Part shown: positions 1 through 10,329 of the stretch, piece after piece | Layout: each line of letters starts with the position of its first letter | Position numbering within the stretch: the stretch's first letter is position 1 | Source of the DNA: Haemaphysalis longicornis | Taxonomy: Eukaryota > Arthropoda > Arachnida > Ixodida > Ixodidae | Reading direction: 5' to 3' | Length of the DNA: 64,000 nt | Assembly: GCA_013339765.2 (NCBI GenBank) | Contig: CM023456.1 | Span: 88,176,797 to 88,240,796 of the forward strand | Notes under the pieces: generated by a model | Seen by the model: only the letters and a program-made list of their open reading frames with translations | Told to the model about the DNA's origin: nothing | Database searches by the model: none | Position numbers and translations under genes: made by a program

Positions 1-1180
1 ATATCTTCTTTACTAAAAGAACGCTTGGCTTAGAATATTTATGAAACCAATGACGGCGAGCGAACAAAATAATACAAAAGCCGGATGGTTACAGCTCCTC
101 ATTTTTTTTGTGTGTGTGTGCAAATTCCTCCAGCTAAACACCGCCGTCAACTCTCTGTAGTTTCAGATATAACCAACCTCTACGCTCACTGTTCTTCGCG
201 CATGCTCGCGAGTGACTTCCTGGGCGAATGCTCCTTTTTTTCTCTCCTCCCGTAACTACTTGCGTAGCTACTGCTCTCATTCCGGCCCCTTTCGAGTCAA
301 CCAACCTCCAAAAACCAGAACAATGCCGCCATTTTTACTCCGTCAGCGTGGATTTCGTTATTTTGCTTTCTCTCAACTGCTCGCAGCCTATGCGCCCTTT
401 AATTTCCAATCACAATGCAAGAAAAGCAACGAAAGAGGAACCCCACCACAGGAATGGCTGCGTCATTTTTGTAACCCCCTTGTATCGCTTTTCATTATAC
501 AGGAAACGTACAACCACAGCAGTAAATATATCTGCACACCTTGTACCTTTTAGCATATGCCCTGCCTTAGCTATGCGACTTCCCGTTACTCTGAGCAGAC
601 TATCTGGCAGCCGTACTGCTGCTCTTTGCGTGTCATGCAAACTTCTCCTCCTTCCTTTCGCACGGTAGACGCTGCACTGACGACGCAACCTGCTAAACCG
701 TAGTTAGCAGAGGATAAAGCACGCAGCTCATTTGTGCTCTGTTCAAGCCTGGTTAATCAGCGTCAGTTCCGTGCTTCGGCTGCTTTAGTCATGGGTTTCT
801 TATTACCGAAAGTCACCTCTCACGCAGTCAGCGTGGCACGCGTTAGAACACGCCCCGAGTGCCTGCCTTGTACACCGCGATAGTGGCGACGAACAACATG
901 GTGGATCTCATACTGGCGCATGGTTGGGAGGCTTGTACGTGACGTGATCTTCAATTGGGTTCTCACGCATACGAGATGAGACCCAGGAGCCCCCGTGGCT
1001 GGCGTTCAATGTTTCTATTTCTCCTTCCCTGTTTTTCAACTTGGTAGGTTTCTCGCGAATCCCATTGTTCTGCTCCGAACGCTGAGCGTAGTCATCCTGA
1101 GTAAGGTTAACACTAAGAGAAGCCAAATCAGCGAAGTGCCCAAATAACTCAGACTCAAGAAATATAAATGCCAATGTAAA
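1..1180. other. Unassigned sequence upstream of first SINE
   Basis: No domain or repeat family was recognised here. The small open frames on both strands (for example 146 aa at 228-668 plus and 92 aa at 410-688 minus) overlap one another in opposite frames, have no recognisable motif and look like chance frames in moderately GC-balanced sequence. A short TG run lies near 110-120. Confidence 0.5.
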
Positions 1181-1390
1181 AAGCGTTGTGCTTATCAGCA
1201 CGGGATCGCGGGTTCGATTCCAGGCCGCGGTGCCGCTTTTCTGATGGAGGCGAAATGCAAAAACGCCCGTGTGTTCGAGATTTCGGCGCACCTTAAAGAC
1301 CCCCCGGGTGGTCAAAGTTAATCCGGAGCCCTCCACTACGGTGCGTCTCATTGCCTGCGTTGCATCGGTGCGTTACACCCTGCACCCTAC
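1181..1390 (+). repeat. tRNA-derived SINE, copy 1
   Basis: The copy starts with a degraded tRNA-like head that keeps a Pol III B-box (GGTTCGATTCC at about 1211-1221). The conserved SINE body follows, with recognisable blocks such as GATGGAGGCGAAA, CGCCCGTGTG, ATTTCGGCGCACC and GAGCCCTCCACTACGG. It ends in a CGTTACACCCTGCACCCTAC version of the family tail. The same body recurs at 15284, 21839, 32236, 35175 and 56772. It abuts the remnant of an I-like retrotransposon, suggesting insertion next to or into it. I could not identify a clear target-site duplication. The family resembles the tRNA-derived SINEs reported from ticks (Ruka type), but that name is unverified. Confidence 0.85.
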
Positions 1391-1411
1391 GGCGCATTAC
1401 ACCCTAGGGAC

Positions 1412-1765
1412 ATTACCCAGCAATATTGCATTCAGAGACAGACCCTACCTTTGCCTTACCCTGACCTATCCAGAGAAAAACAAACTACCCTACGGCACAT
1501 ACAATCCGGCTCCTCCCTACATTCGACGCGTCCTCACTTAATGCACCCGAATCGCTACGACGCTGAATGTAAATAGGGCTCAGAGGTAGGAACACTCCAC
1601 CACAAAATCGGGGTGGGAAACTTTAGCCCTGAGCACCCTCTTCTCGTTCCGTCAACTACCCAAAAAGAGAAATGGCAGATGCTGCTGTCCAGCCCCGGTG
1701 TGCCTACCGAGCTTCAGTTGGTGGACAGAACACAGGCGTCGCGGACTGAATATGGGCTCCTGTGA
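1412..1765 (+). pseudogene. I-like non-LTR retrotransposon ORF2, C-terminal remnant
   Basis: One frame reads from 1412 to a TGA at 1763-1765 with a single internal TAG near 1565. It resembles the extreme C-terminus of I-clade ORF2 proteins: a tyrosine/leucine-rich stretch (ITQQYCIQRQ), a helix containing TTLRHIQSG, a degraded zinc-knuckle region (C followed by GTLHH), and a final helix with KWQMLLSS and LQLVDRTQA. In living elements this region follows RNase H and helps bind RNA. It is a 5'-truncated, dead copy: RT, endonuclease and RNase H are absent. The assignment rests on family resemblance to the other I-like fragments in this window (7.1-8.3, 14.3-15.0 and 28.0-29.9 kb). Confidence 0.6.
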
Positions 1766-2010
1766 AGAACGAATCACTCCTCTGGGCCGCACTCTGGGTC
1801 GTTCGGAAATCTGAATAGAAGCACTTTCTCCTCTTTCTCCTCCTCCTGCTCTTCCTTGTCCTCTTCTCGTCCTCCTCCAACGTCTCGGCCGCGGACCTTG
1901 TCGCCTCCGTCCGCGGCGGCAGAGATAGAGAAGTGAGATCGTCTAACACCGGGTTTGAGCTTGCTTTTATTTTATAAAAAAAGTTTCCACTCATGTGCTA
2001 CACCAATACA
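1766..2010 (+). other. Probable 3' UTR of the I-like remnant
   Basis: Following the stop codon is a pyrimidine-rich stretch (CTCCTCTTTCTCCTCCTCCT around 1829-1850) and then an AT-rich end (TTTTATTTTATAAAAAAAG near 1965-1983). Position and composition fit the 3' untranslated end of the preceding non-LTR remnant. No exact poly(A) signal or target-site duplication was found. Confidence 0.35.
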
Positions 2011-4380
2011 ACTCAACCAACCACCGGTCATGCATCATCATTGATTTAACCTTACCAAGAATATCTCTTCGAAGTAATAAAGGGTGTGATTAAGTGCATT
2101 TTACTTCTCTCTAGTTTCACTATTCGTAGAGCGGCGTGACTGAATTGACGGGACGTCGCATACGTAATCGTTGCGGGTGCCGTTTACAGCTTTGCTTAAC
2201 AACCACATTCACAGGGTGTATTGGCGCACATTTTTTGCAGCAATGAGGTCCTGAGGTGAAGCCATCTTTTTATTCAATTCGGGGTTTCATTTAAAGCTGC
2301 AACATTTTCTTAACTAATAGAAGGTGCTCGTTAAAAATAACAACGTCGGTTTTAATGCGACAACAAAATGTTCGCCCTATGGCCCGCTGTAATAGAAGGC
2401 AACGATTGTATCTATTCTTTACGGCGTTCTTCAACACATACAATTTCCACCGCATGGGCATTTTATATTTTCCTTTCTTCAGAGCATACCTAAACTGAGA
2501 AACTCAAAATTAAAAAGGAACAATGTTGGAAGCGAGATTTTTTTTCTTAATAACAAAACATTTCTGCAAGTATGCTTTCTATATTATCCAAGGTAACTTG
2601 TTGTAGGCTTACAATAAATTATACCGCAATGACATGCTGTGGGAAACCGCAGCGGCCTACTGCAGGTTTCAAGCACCCTACCACTAAACTCATGATTGCG
2701 TGTGGTCGCTGCTCGGTGTGTGAACTATGCTCCAATTGAAATCGAACATATCTCCTGTGCTTTCGAACATTTCTTCAGTGCGTTTTATCACTTCTTTTAT
2801 TTGTACCCTGAACTACACAACTCTGCCCCCACACCTCATGTCGGTGTCCTTTTTTGCCTTTTTCGTGTTTCATTTTTAAAATTTTTTACCTGACGCAGCA
2901 TGTGAGTCTGTCTGCTGGACCGGCAACGTCCGCATCATTAAACTGCACTCCCTCCCTCTCTCTCTCTTTCTTTCAGCGGCCTACAATTTTATGGCACCCT
3001 TTACAGCATGCAACAAGGCACGTTTCAGAGCGCACGTAGTTTCGTCCAGCTCAATAGCGGCAGATTCGGTCGCCGCTGATGCCTGCGAGCGCAATGCTAC
3101 CAGCGCCCATCTATAGCCTAGCTTTGAATACTGTCACGCCCAGCATGACACGGAGGCTGAACGGCGAATATAGGGTGCGGGGGCAGTGCGAACACACTCT
3201 TTGACCGGCGCTCCTTGGTGTCCACCGCAGCACTTACGCGGCGCAGCGATGCAGTTTGGCCACGCTCCCGTGGTCCATTTACTTCTGCGCAGACGTGTAC
3301 ATTTTCTTAACTTTTGAGCGACATGAAGTAAACGGGGTTTTTTCCAAAAATATGACAAATTGAAAAAACGATTCCGCACACATGTACGAAATATCAACAT
3401 AATTTTTAAGGTTTAAGCCTCAGATGCCTCATCAAACGCAGAAAGTGGCCACAGTTGCTGGCGACTACACGAATGAAACCAAATTACGGTCGCTGTAAAA
3501 AAAAAATAGGCACGTGAAATAGAAACTATTTAGGTTAGAATGGAATTTGTACCCGGATTGCCAAGAGGCACAGTCACGTGTGGTAACTACAGCACTAACT
3601 TTGTGCCGTGCCAGGATACAACAAGAATTATGCGGGTGCGCGCCGCATGACAGGTAAATGGGACGGCCCCGCTAACACGATGCAGCAGTGAAGAAGTCCT
3701 TCGATAACCGCCGCTTTCGCCTTCAAATCATTGATGAGTCTTAGGTGCACGGACAAGTTTTTCCGTCAACACTGAAAATAATATAATTGTTACAGGCTGC
3801 ATCAGAAAAGTCCCAGCAGAGCTTCCATTCTCAAAATCTGCGCACGTTTCATCGTCAAGGCATTGATTTCAGAAAGCATTTCCCGCAGTGCAGATTGGTC
3901 GCATCACAAGGTATTTCCCCCGAGAAGCTCTGTTTGTTTGTTTTTTCAATATTATCCTAGTTACAAAATAGAAAAAAAGCCGTTTTTTCCGTACTACTTT
4001 TTTGTTTTCTGAACCGCTCACATCTCTAGGCCCCACACGATGGCGATAGGCGCCTTTGCGGCAAGAGAGTGGGCTGACGTAAGTGGGTCACAGGATGCAA
4101 TGGGCTGGTAACCGTCACTCATCCTTTCTTTTGTTTTAACCCTTCTTTTTCATTTATTATTTTTGTGCATCTACTCTGTATTTTGTAGGTTTGTGCCTCT
4201 GTTTATTTCGTTATTATCCTCTGCTCGCGGTTGAGTGTTTCCCAGTTTCACTTGCCGTTTTCCCTATATGCTCCTATATGGGAGATGTCCCGCACCACTT
4301 TTCTTAGTATTCTAGCGTCTCCGGGTTTGCGCGATTGGCACTCTACAGTAATGGCACGGACATGAGAGGAATGGTAGGAC
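2011..4380. other. Unassigned AT-rich sequence
   Basis: I see no supported gene, transposon domain or repeat in this stretch. Open frames are short and without motifs. Confidence 0.5.
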
Positions 4381-4384
4381 CACC

Positions 4385-4577
4385 GAGGGAAAGTTTGACA
4401 GTTTGCAGCCTTAGGGCTACAAAGGAAAGCTATACAGCTTTCTCAGAAACTTCGCAGATGAAGAAAAATTCGTCCTTGTCCAGAATTTTCTTCAACTGCG
4501 CAATTTCTGAGGAAGCTGTATAGGTTTCCTTTGTAGCCGTATTGCTGCATTCAGGTGGATGTCAAACTTTCCTTCGC
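4385..4577. repeat. Palindromic foldback repeat (MITE-like)
   Basis: The left arm (about 4385-4472) and right arm (about 4482-4577) are inverted copies. The left contains GGAAAGTTTGACA and GGCTACAAAGGAAAG, and the right contains the reverse complements CTTTCCTTTGTAGCC (with one change) and TGTCAAACTTTCC. The inner 60 bp pair almost perfectly around a loop of about 10 bases, so the strand can form one long hairpin. No open frame of interest lies inside. It could be a MITE, a foldback element, or an inverted duplication of some other repeat; no flanking duplication was resolved. Confidence 0.75.
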
Positions 4578-6866
4578 AGAAACTTACTCCACCTCGGGGA
4601 TTTCACCTACATCTGGTCGAATAATGATAGTACCACTTACTCCGTATCGAAGACAGCACGTGACGTCTTTTCTCCTGTCGCTAGTGGTTTAGTATACGGT
4701 TTTTCGCGTAACAACACTTCACCAAGCTCCATTTTAAAGCGAAGCTTTAGTGCCCTCACTGGTGCTGTTGCACGCCTATACGCCCTGCAAGAAAGCCAAC
4801 TTTTCTCGGCGATGATCGATGAAGACGGTGGAAGGTTAAGAGAAAAAAACACTTCCCGTGGCCGGAATCGCACCTGGTTCCTCGCCTTACGAAGCCGGCG
4901 TCTATCCGATCGCTGCATTTTGAAATGGTCGAAACAAACGCCAAGCAGCAGGTACCCATTCGCGCCGTGCATCTCAAACCCGAACGTTAGGCCTGCGCAT
5001 TGCGCACCTGAGTGTTGGTGTGGGTATTCTAGGAAAGTGGCGCGTACCTGCAGAGTAGCGCATACTCGCAATGTGGCATTGGCAAACCGAAGAATCCATC
5101 ACGACAAAGCTTCGCGTTCAACCGTCGTCGCTTGTTAGACGGAGCGGTGCATGATTTTTTTTTCTTTGAAGGATGTTCTCTCGGGTTTTGCCTCTCGCAC
5201 TGACAACCAGACGTCTCGGATGCATTCGTCCATTCGTCACGGCAGGCCGCCTTACCGCCACGATAAAACTTTCGTTCTCTTGAAACTTTCGGTCGTCTTC
5301 CGAACTACATCTAAAGGAGAAAAATAAACAGCGAGAAGAATAAAACAGCTTCTGCAAAGACATATTCCACCCTGACACGCATCTGCGCACGGTATACCGC
5401 TGTTTTGGTATGAATGATAGCCTCGGGCAGATCGATTATCCGGGAACACAAAAAAGTGTATTCTCAATGGAGAAACAGACGAGTTCCAACGTAAGCGCGT
5501 CCTAGCGCCACCGCCCACCGCCCTTACAGCGCAGATGAGCTTCTTCTAAAAGGCATGCTTTTACGCAAAAGTAAACTGAAGCGTCTTACACGCCAGTCTG
5601 GTGGCTTTTTTAGCTCCCATGTCCTGATGTCCAGCGCTGCCGTTGACAAATATTTTTCGAGTGCCTTCAGCTGTAATTATGCGGTAGGGAATATTGGTGA
5701 TATTGTTTTGTTACCATTGCATTGCGGTAGTTAAAACTATATTATTGTATTCTGGCCAGTACTTTGTTCACCATAGAAAATACGGTTTGGCTGCTTTATG
5801 GCACGCTAATACCCACTTAATGTACTCATTTACTTATATTCACTACCATGAACAATAAATGTCTACGTAAATCCATGCATCTTAGCGAATAACTGAAGTT
5901 AAGAAAGTTAGAGAAGAGTCCAAATAGAAGAGTGCCTGAGCAACCACCATTCATTCTCCGTTACAACACGAAACGCTGATAGTCACCAGTTACACCACCG
6001 TGCAGATAATACAGGGCCAAGCGGCTATTGTCCTCACATTTTCGGCTGCAATTCCTTTCTCGTTCCCTTTTCTTTCAACAGCGAAGCTGCTGTAGAAACC
6101 GGAAGTTCGACGTTTCAGTAAAAAATACCAAGAAAATGCCGAACACCGGTGAGTGCGTGGCTCACGGTGATAGCCGAGCGCCCTCGGCACATTCAGTTGG
6201 TTTGCAAAAAAAAAATGACCGCGTATCTGCCCATTTCGTTGCAAATGTCGTCGCAAGACGATAGTCGACTGGTGCCCCTGGCGCGTAAATATATTCTCTT
6301 TCCCGCTCACCTCTCATGCTGTTCCTCTCCCGTCTCGTTCGTTCCAAGATAACACGCTAGAGGTTTGCTCAAGTCAATTTAAGTTTACCGCGTTCCACTG
6401 CTTCACGACGGGTGCCTCGACGCCAGCGCAGCCATACGGCGACGATGCGCATGAATCTAGACACCCTACTACAAGGTTTATAGAATCACGTTGCCCTGCT
6501 CTACGAGCGTTCCAAGCGGAACGTGTGACCTATCTAGTGGAACTTTTCGTTGCTGTTGCTGTTCGCTTTTTTTTTGAGTTCCACAAGGTTGCGCGGGCAA
6601 CAGCAGGCCACAGTTTTCTGTAGCTAATGCAGTATTTTATTTGCTATCGGAAAAAGCAAGCATCCGTACATTTCTTAATAAAGCAACACTGCAAATATCA
6701 CTGCTGTACTGATTTCCTGCCTTATATTTGCGTAATATCTTGTTCTTGCTCAACCATGTTCAGAAGTATGAATAGTTACACCGGACTTATACATTTCGAT
6801 TTGGCTGTGAGTATATAACACTATTTCGCAGCACCTGTTACACTTTCGCCGGCTCGCTGAGTCGAG
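4578..6866. other. Unassigned sequence with a 198-aa open frame of unknown significance
   Basis: The longest frame is 4542-5138 plus (198 aa). It starts inside the foldback repeat, has no recognisable domain, and is overlapped by a 144-aa frame on the other strand, so I treat it as chance. Nothing else could be assigned up to the (CAGA)n module. Confidence 0.5.
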
Positions 6867-6955
6867 GGACAGACAGAGAGACAGACAGACATACAGACAG
6901 ACAGACCAACATTTTACCTTTCCACTAGTACAACAAAGACTATCGTCTTTAAAAA
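6867..6955 (+). repeat. (CAGA)n plus CCAACATTTT/TATCGTCTTTAAA module, copy A
   Basis: A short interrupted CAGA tract (6867-6906) is followed by CCAACATTTT, about 25 bases, and TATCGTCTTTAAA. The same order and spacing recurs at 22730-22885, and in weaker form at 48263-48335. It looks like the end of one dispersed repeat family with a tetranucleotide tail, distinct from the I-like elements whose (CTGT)n tail lies nearby at 7053. Confidence 0.6.
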
Positions 6956-7052
6956 GAAAATTGGCAAAAACCCCGAGGAGAGAGAAAATGGAAAGCGCAC
7001 GGGAGCGCGTGCCTCGCGGCGATCGCTGAGACTTAGGCTCATGAAGTGGCCT

Positions 7053-7082
7053 TAACAGACAGACAGACAGACAGACAGACAG

Positions 7083-7124
<42 letters not shown>
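7053..7124. repeat. (CAGA)n microsatellite, 3' tail of minus-strand I-like element
   Basis: About 17 CAGA units with one interruption. On the minus strand it reads (CTGT)n directly after AATAAAGTTT, exactly where the adjacent I-like element should end, so it is best read as that element's tetranucleotide tail. The expansion may have continued after insertion. Confidence 0.75.
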
Positions 7125-8259
7125 AACTTTATTGCGTACACCCAGTAATCCTAGACGTCTTCCAAGAGCCCGTAGGCTCTAGCAGAGTCTTCAGCCAGCT
7201 GAATGACCCAGACTTGATCCGCTCGTTTTGAGCTGAGCAATACGGTCTCTCATTGCTCTATACTAACGGTGTTGCGACCTAACGTTGTCGCCTGTGGCCA
7301 GGCCAACAGCATGTGGGTTAAGCCTGCCCTGTCCTTACACCGCTGGCACTTGCCCGGGGTAGCAGTGACTATACGCAACCGAGTGTGGATGCGAGTTCGT
7401 TTGCAGAAGTCACCAAGCCATGGATTGCCATTTACTGGCGATAGGATGAACCGGGGGGAAGCGGGTCCACTTAAGCCTGTAATGATTAATGATGTACCTG
7501 TAGCCTGAACAGCGAAGTGCACGAGCGCAGTTGTCGTCCCTAGCTCCGTCAGGAAATCCTTGAGCGGCCTCGGGAGCGCATTTGTTCCCAGCTAGGCCAA
7601 AGTGTGCAGGTGCCTATATTAGACATATCTTGCCCTAACGCTGATTGTTATTGAGCCCGGTCCTTGGAATTGAAGACGGCTCTGGGGAGATGCGCCGCTT
7701 TGCGTAATATATAATAGCAGATTTCGAGTCACTCACCACATATTTGATTTTTAAGGAGGCCGTCATTGCAAGGGCAACAGCCGCCTCTTCGCCCACCTCC
7801 AGTTCGCTCGTGCGGACCGACCCGGAACTGATGAAATTGTCCTGGTGATTGACTATACATAGCAAGGGCCATGGTATCGCGATCTGGCTAATCTGCAGCG
7901 TCCATGTATACCACGTCCTCCGACATTCCGAATCGTTTGTGCAGGGCTTTCGCCCTTGCCTGCCTCCGTTCCAGATTGTGAACCGGGTGCATGATTTCAG
8001 AGATTGGTGGGATATGAATTTGTTCGCGCACTTCGTGAGCCAAGGGTATCTTGTGAGTGCCTGTTCGCAGGTGGTTGATACCCAGGGAGCCGAGAATATG
8101 CCTACCCGTCTGGCTATAGCTAAGCCGCTGTCGCGGAGCCAGCTGTTGAGCCTCTATTAGTTCAGTGAGGGTATTGTGAAGCCCCAGTGCATCGAAACAT
8201 CCGGTCGGAGCACTGATCGCGATGTCAAGGGCCTGCTTAACAAAAAAAAAAAACTCCAC
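7125..8259 (-). pseudogene. I-like non-LTR retrotransposon ORF2: RT end, RNase H, C-terminus
   Basis: The minus strand gives successive fragments of ORF2. From 8259 to 7888 comes the end of the reverse transcriptase and connection region (motifs ALDIAISAPTG, LTELIEAQ, GRHILGSLGI), then the first RNase H motif YMDAAD. From 7865 to 7635 RNase H continues (VGEEAAVALAM, VVSDSKSA). From 7522 to 7250 comes the C-terminal region with the zinc-knuckle-like CQRCKDRAGLTHMLLAWP, whose last cysteine is replaced by tryptophan. The end is AATAAAGTTT followed by (CTGT)n. Frameshifts separate the blocks, and the endonuclease and RT core are missing, so this is a 5'-truncated dead copy. RNase H in the I clade degrades the RNA of the RNA-DNA hybrid during retrotransposition. 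Confidence 0.85.
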
Positions 8260-9889
8260 TGCTGTTGTGAACAGCTACCGCGTTTATGAAAAAAATAACT
8301 CCAGCGCTTATGCTAAAGTTGAAAAGACACCCTCCTTGGGACCTTGGGAGAGGAGTCTGCGGCCGCCGCTTCCTCTAGAAGCCATAGCGGATAATTAGAA
8401 ACTTGGTTACAAGTGTGCCAATCGTTCCGGAGACGACTTGCTGATCCTGCCATCGCCACCTCGAGACAATCACGACAGGCTGGTGGAAGTTACAATGCTG
8501 AGGATGACGTTGCATCCACCACTCGCCTATAAGATGACAACGACGTCATCAATGCACATGACGAGAGTTACCAGCACCACAACTACGCAAATAATCAATG
8601 ATACTGAAACTTAACTATGGGTCCTGGAATGCTCACCTACAACAGCTTCGTCATTCAAGTCTTTGGCGTGAGTGCAAGCTTCACCTCTAATTTTCTCCTC
8701 CAAGTTACGACTGTTTTCGGGCTTTTTTTGAAGTGAGATTCGTATTTTTGACGTTGGCCCTCACACTTCTTTCGTGTATATCGTGTACATCGATTTTGCA
8801 TTACTGCGATACGTCATTCTGGGACTGATACCGATCAATTTCTGATTTATTGCACCTAACCAAATTAACCTAAATGCAGTTACCACTTATTTAACACTTT
8901 ACCTAATTACTGCTAACGCTCGGAGAAAAATCTGCCAGGCGGAACCTCTCAAAAGCATCCCAATTGAGAACCTTCGCCATCAGTTGAAAAATGTGGGTTC
9001 GCTTCGACCGCCTTTACGTTTGGCTCAGTTTAGAAGGGGTACTACGATCTTGGCTCTATTCACTCACGTCGGCGGATGTAGATAAACCACGGACGGACGC
9101 CATACAAGATAAGTTACAAATTTATCACCAAAATACCTCTTATCGCTTCGATTACCGCGTCCGTCATACTTTTTTGTATTACTGGCGAACCCGCTCGGCT
9201 GTCGGTTCCTTCACTCAGAGTGCAGTCTAACACGCGCGTAAAAAAAACCATGCACGTTTCGCTTGAAGAACCGAAGATCAAAAGGGAGTACCCAGGGCTC
9301 ATGTTCTCTTCTGTCATCACTCCTGCCATAGCTCTTGCATCCCGATGCGTCCGTGGGACAACTGAGTATCTACAAGCGCTGTGTGGGAGTGGCCACTTCC
9401 CCACACCGTTATGATAAGAAGGGAAATGAAAAACTTCGGCTCCTTGTCATCGTTGCACTTGTGCGAACCGGACACGTCGAGCCAGCTTTATAAGTGTTCT
9501 TCCTCATTTACACAGTCAGAAAGGACTAAATTGATAGCGTTGCACTAGGAGAAACGTTACGGTCTTGCGTGAAGACATTCCTCAGAACGAAACGGTGGAT
9601 AGAGAAACTTAATAAAGGTGGTTGTGCCTCACTAGGGAAGATTCCCCATTTTTCCAAATTACGATATTTGTGATGCGGCCATTGCTGACGCCGTAACCGT
9701 AAAAAGTACCTCGTATCTCGGCATGCTTTGCTTACCCCCCCCCCCCCCTCCGAAAGGGGTGTCACTGAGCGACTAATAAAATTGAAACCAGTGAATTAAC
9801 AAAACCACTGTTCCAGTGCAAACACCTGTAAGTCGCATCAGACAGATTATTTCTAACACGAAAGTGTTCTATGCCGGGATCCACCAACG
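8260..9889. other. Unassigned sequence with a poly-C tract
   Basis: No gene or transposon domain was recognised. A 14-base C run lies at 9735-9748. Short open frames around 9000-9400 overlap in opposite directions and carry no motif. Confidence 0.5.
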
Positions 9890-9895
9890 ATCCGA

Positions 9896-10326
9896 GTGAC
9901 GTCATGTCCGCCCCCAAAAATGACATGACGAGTAAAACTTCCGTTGACGCGGCTGCAACGCATTCGAGCCGGAAGTCTCAGTCGCCGAGCAGAGGGAGTA
10001 GCCAGGCACTTTACTCACTTCGCTATTAGCTGACGCGGAGGCAGCTGTATGAACGCGCCATAACTCCTTCTTGTAACTTCTTCGATATAGATGATGCTAG
10101 CTTATAAGACAGGTTAAGCGAAGTAGTGCATTACGATGCTAATGAGCGCCCACAGTTGGCGCTAACTGAGCTCGTCGCAACGCAACCGTCTGCCGTACAC
10201 TCCACGGCGCAGGAACGCAGTGGTCGCACATTTCCACAGCGACGCCCCAGCAAGTCGTCTCTTTGCCCAGCACACCGTCACCACAGCCCCGCAAATCATG
10301 CTCTTTCGCTGCGGCGGACCGTGAGT
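9896..10326 (+). promoter_or_regulatory. Promoter-like GC-rich block with CRE and ETS-type sites
   Basis: TGACGTCA, the palindromic CRE core, lies at 9897-9904. It is part of a perfect 9-bp inverted repeat: CGTCATGTC (9900-9908) and GACATGACG (9922-9930) with a 13-base spacer. ETS-like cores follow (ACTTCCG near 9938 and CCGGAAGT near 9969). The block has raised CpG content relative to its AT-rich surroundings. A textbook splice donor GTGAGT sits at 10321-10326, after an ATG at 10298-10300 that would encode only a few residues. This could be a host first exon, but no homology supports it. Confidence 0.3.
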
Positions 10327-10329
10327 TCA

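Noticed and set aside
4542..5138. 198-aa plus-strand frame
   Set aside because: Starts inside a palindromic repeat, no domain, opposite strand equally open.
7053..7124. CRISPR-like array from regularly spaced repeats
   Set aside because: Simple tetranucleotide repeat without spacers; a eukaryotic retrotransposon tail.
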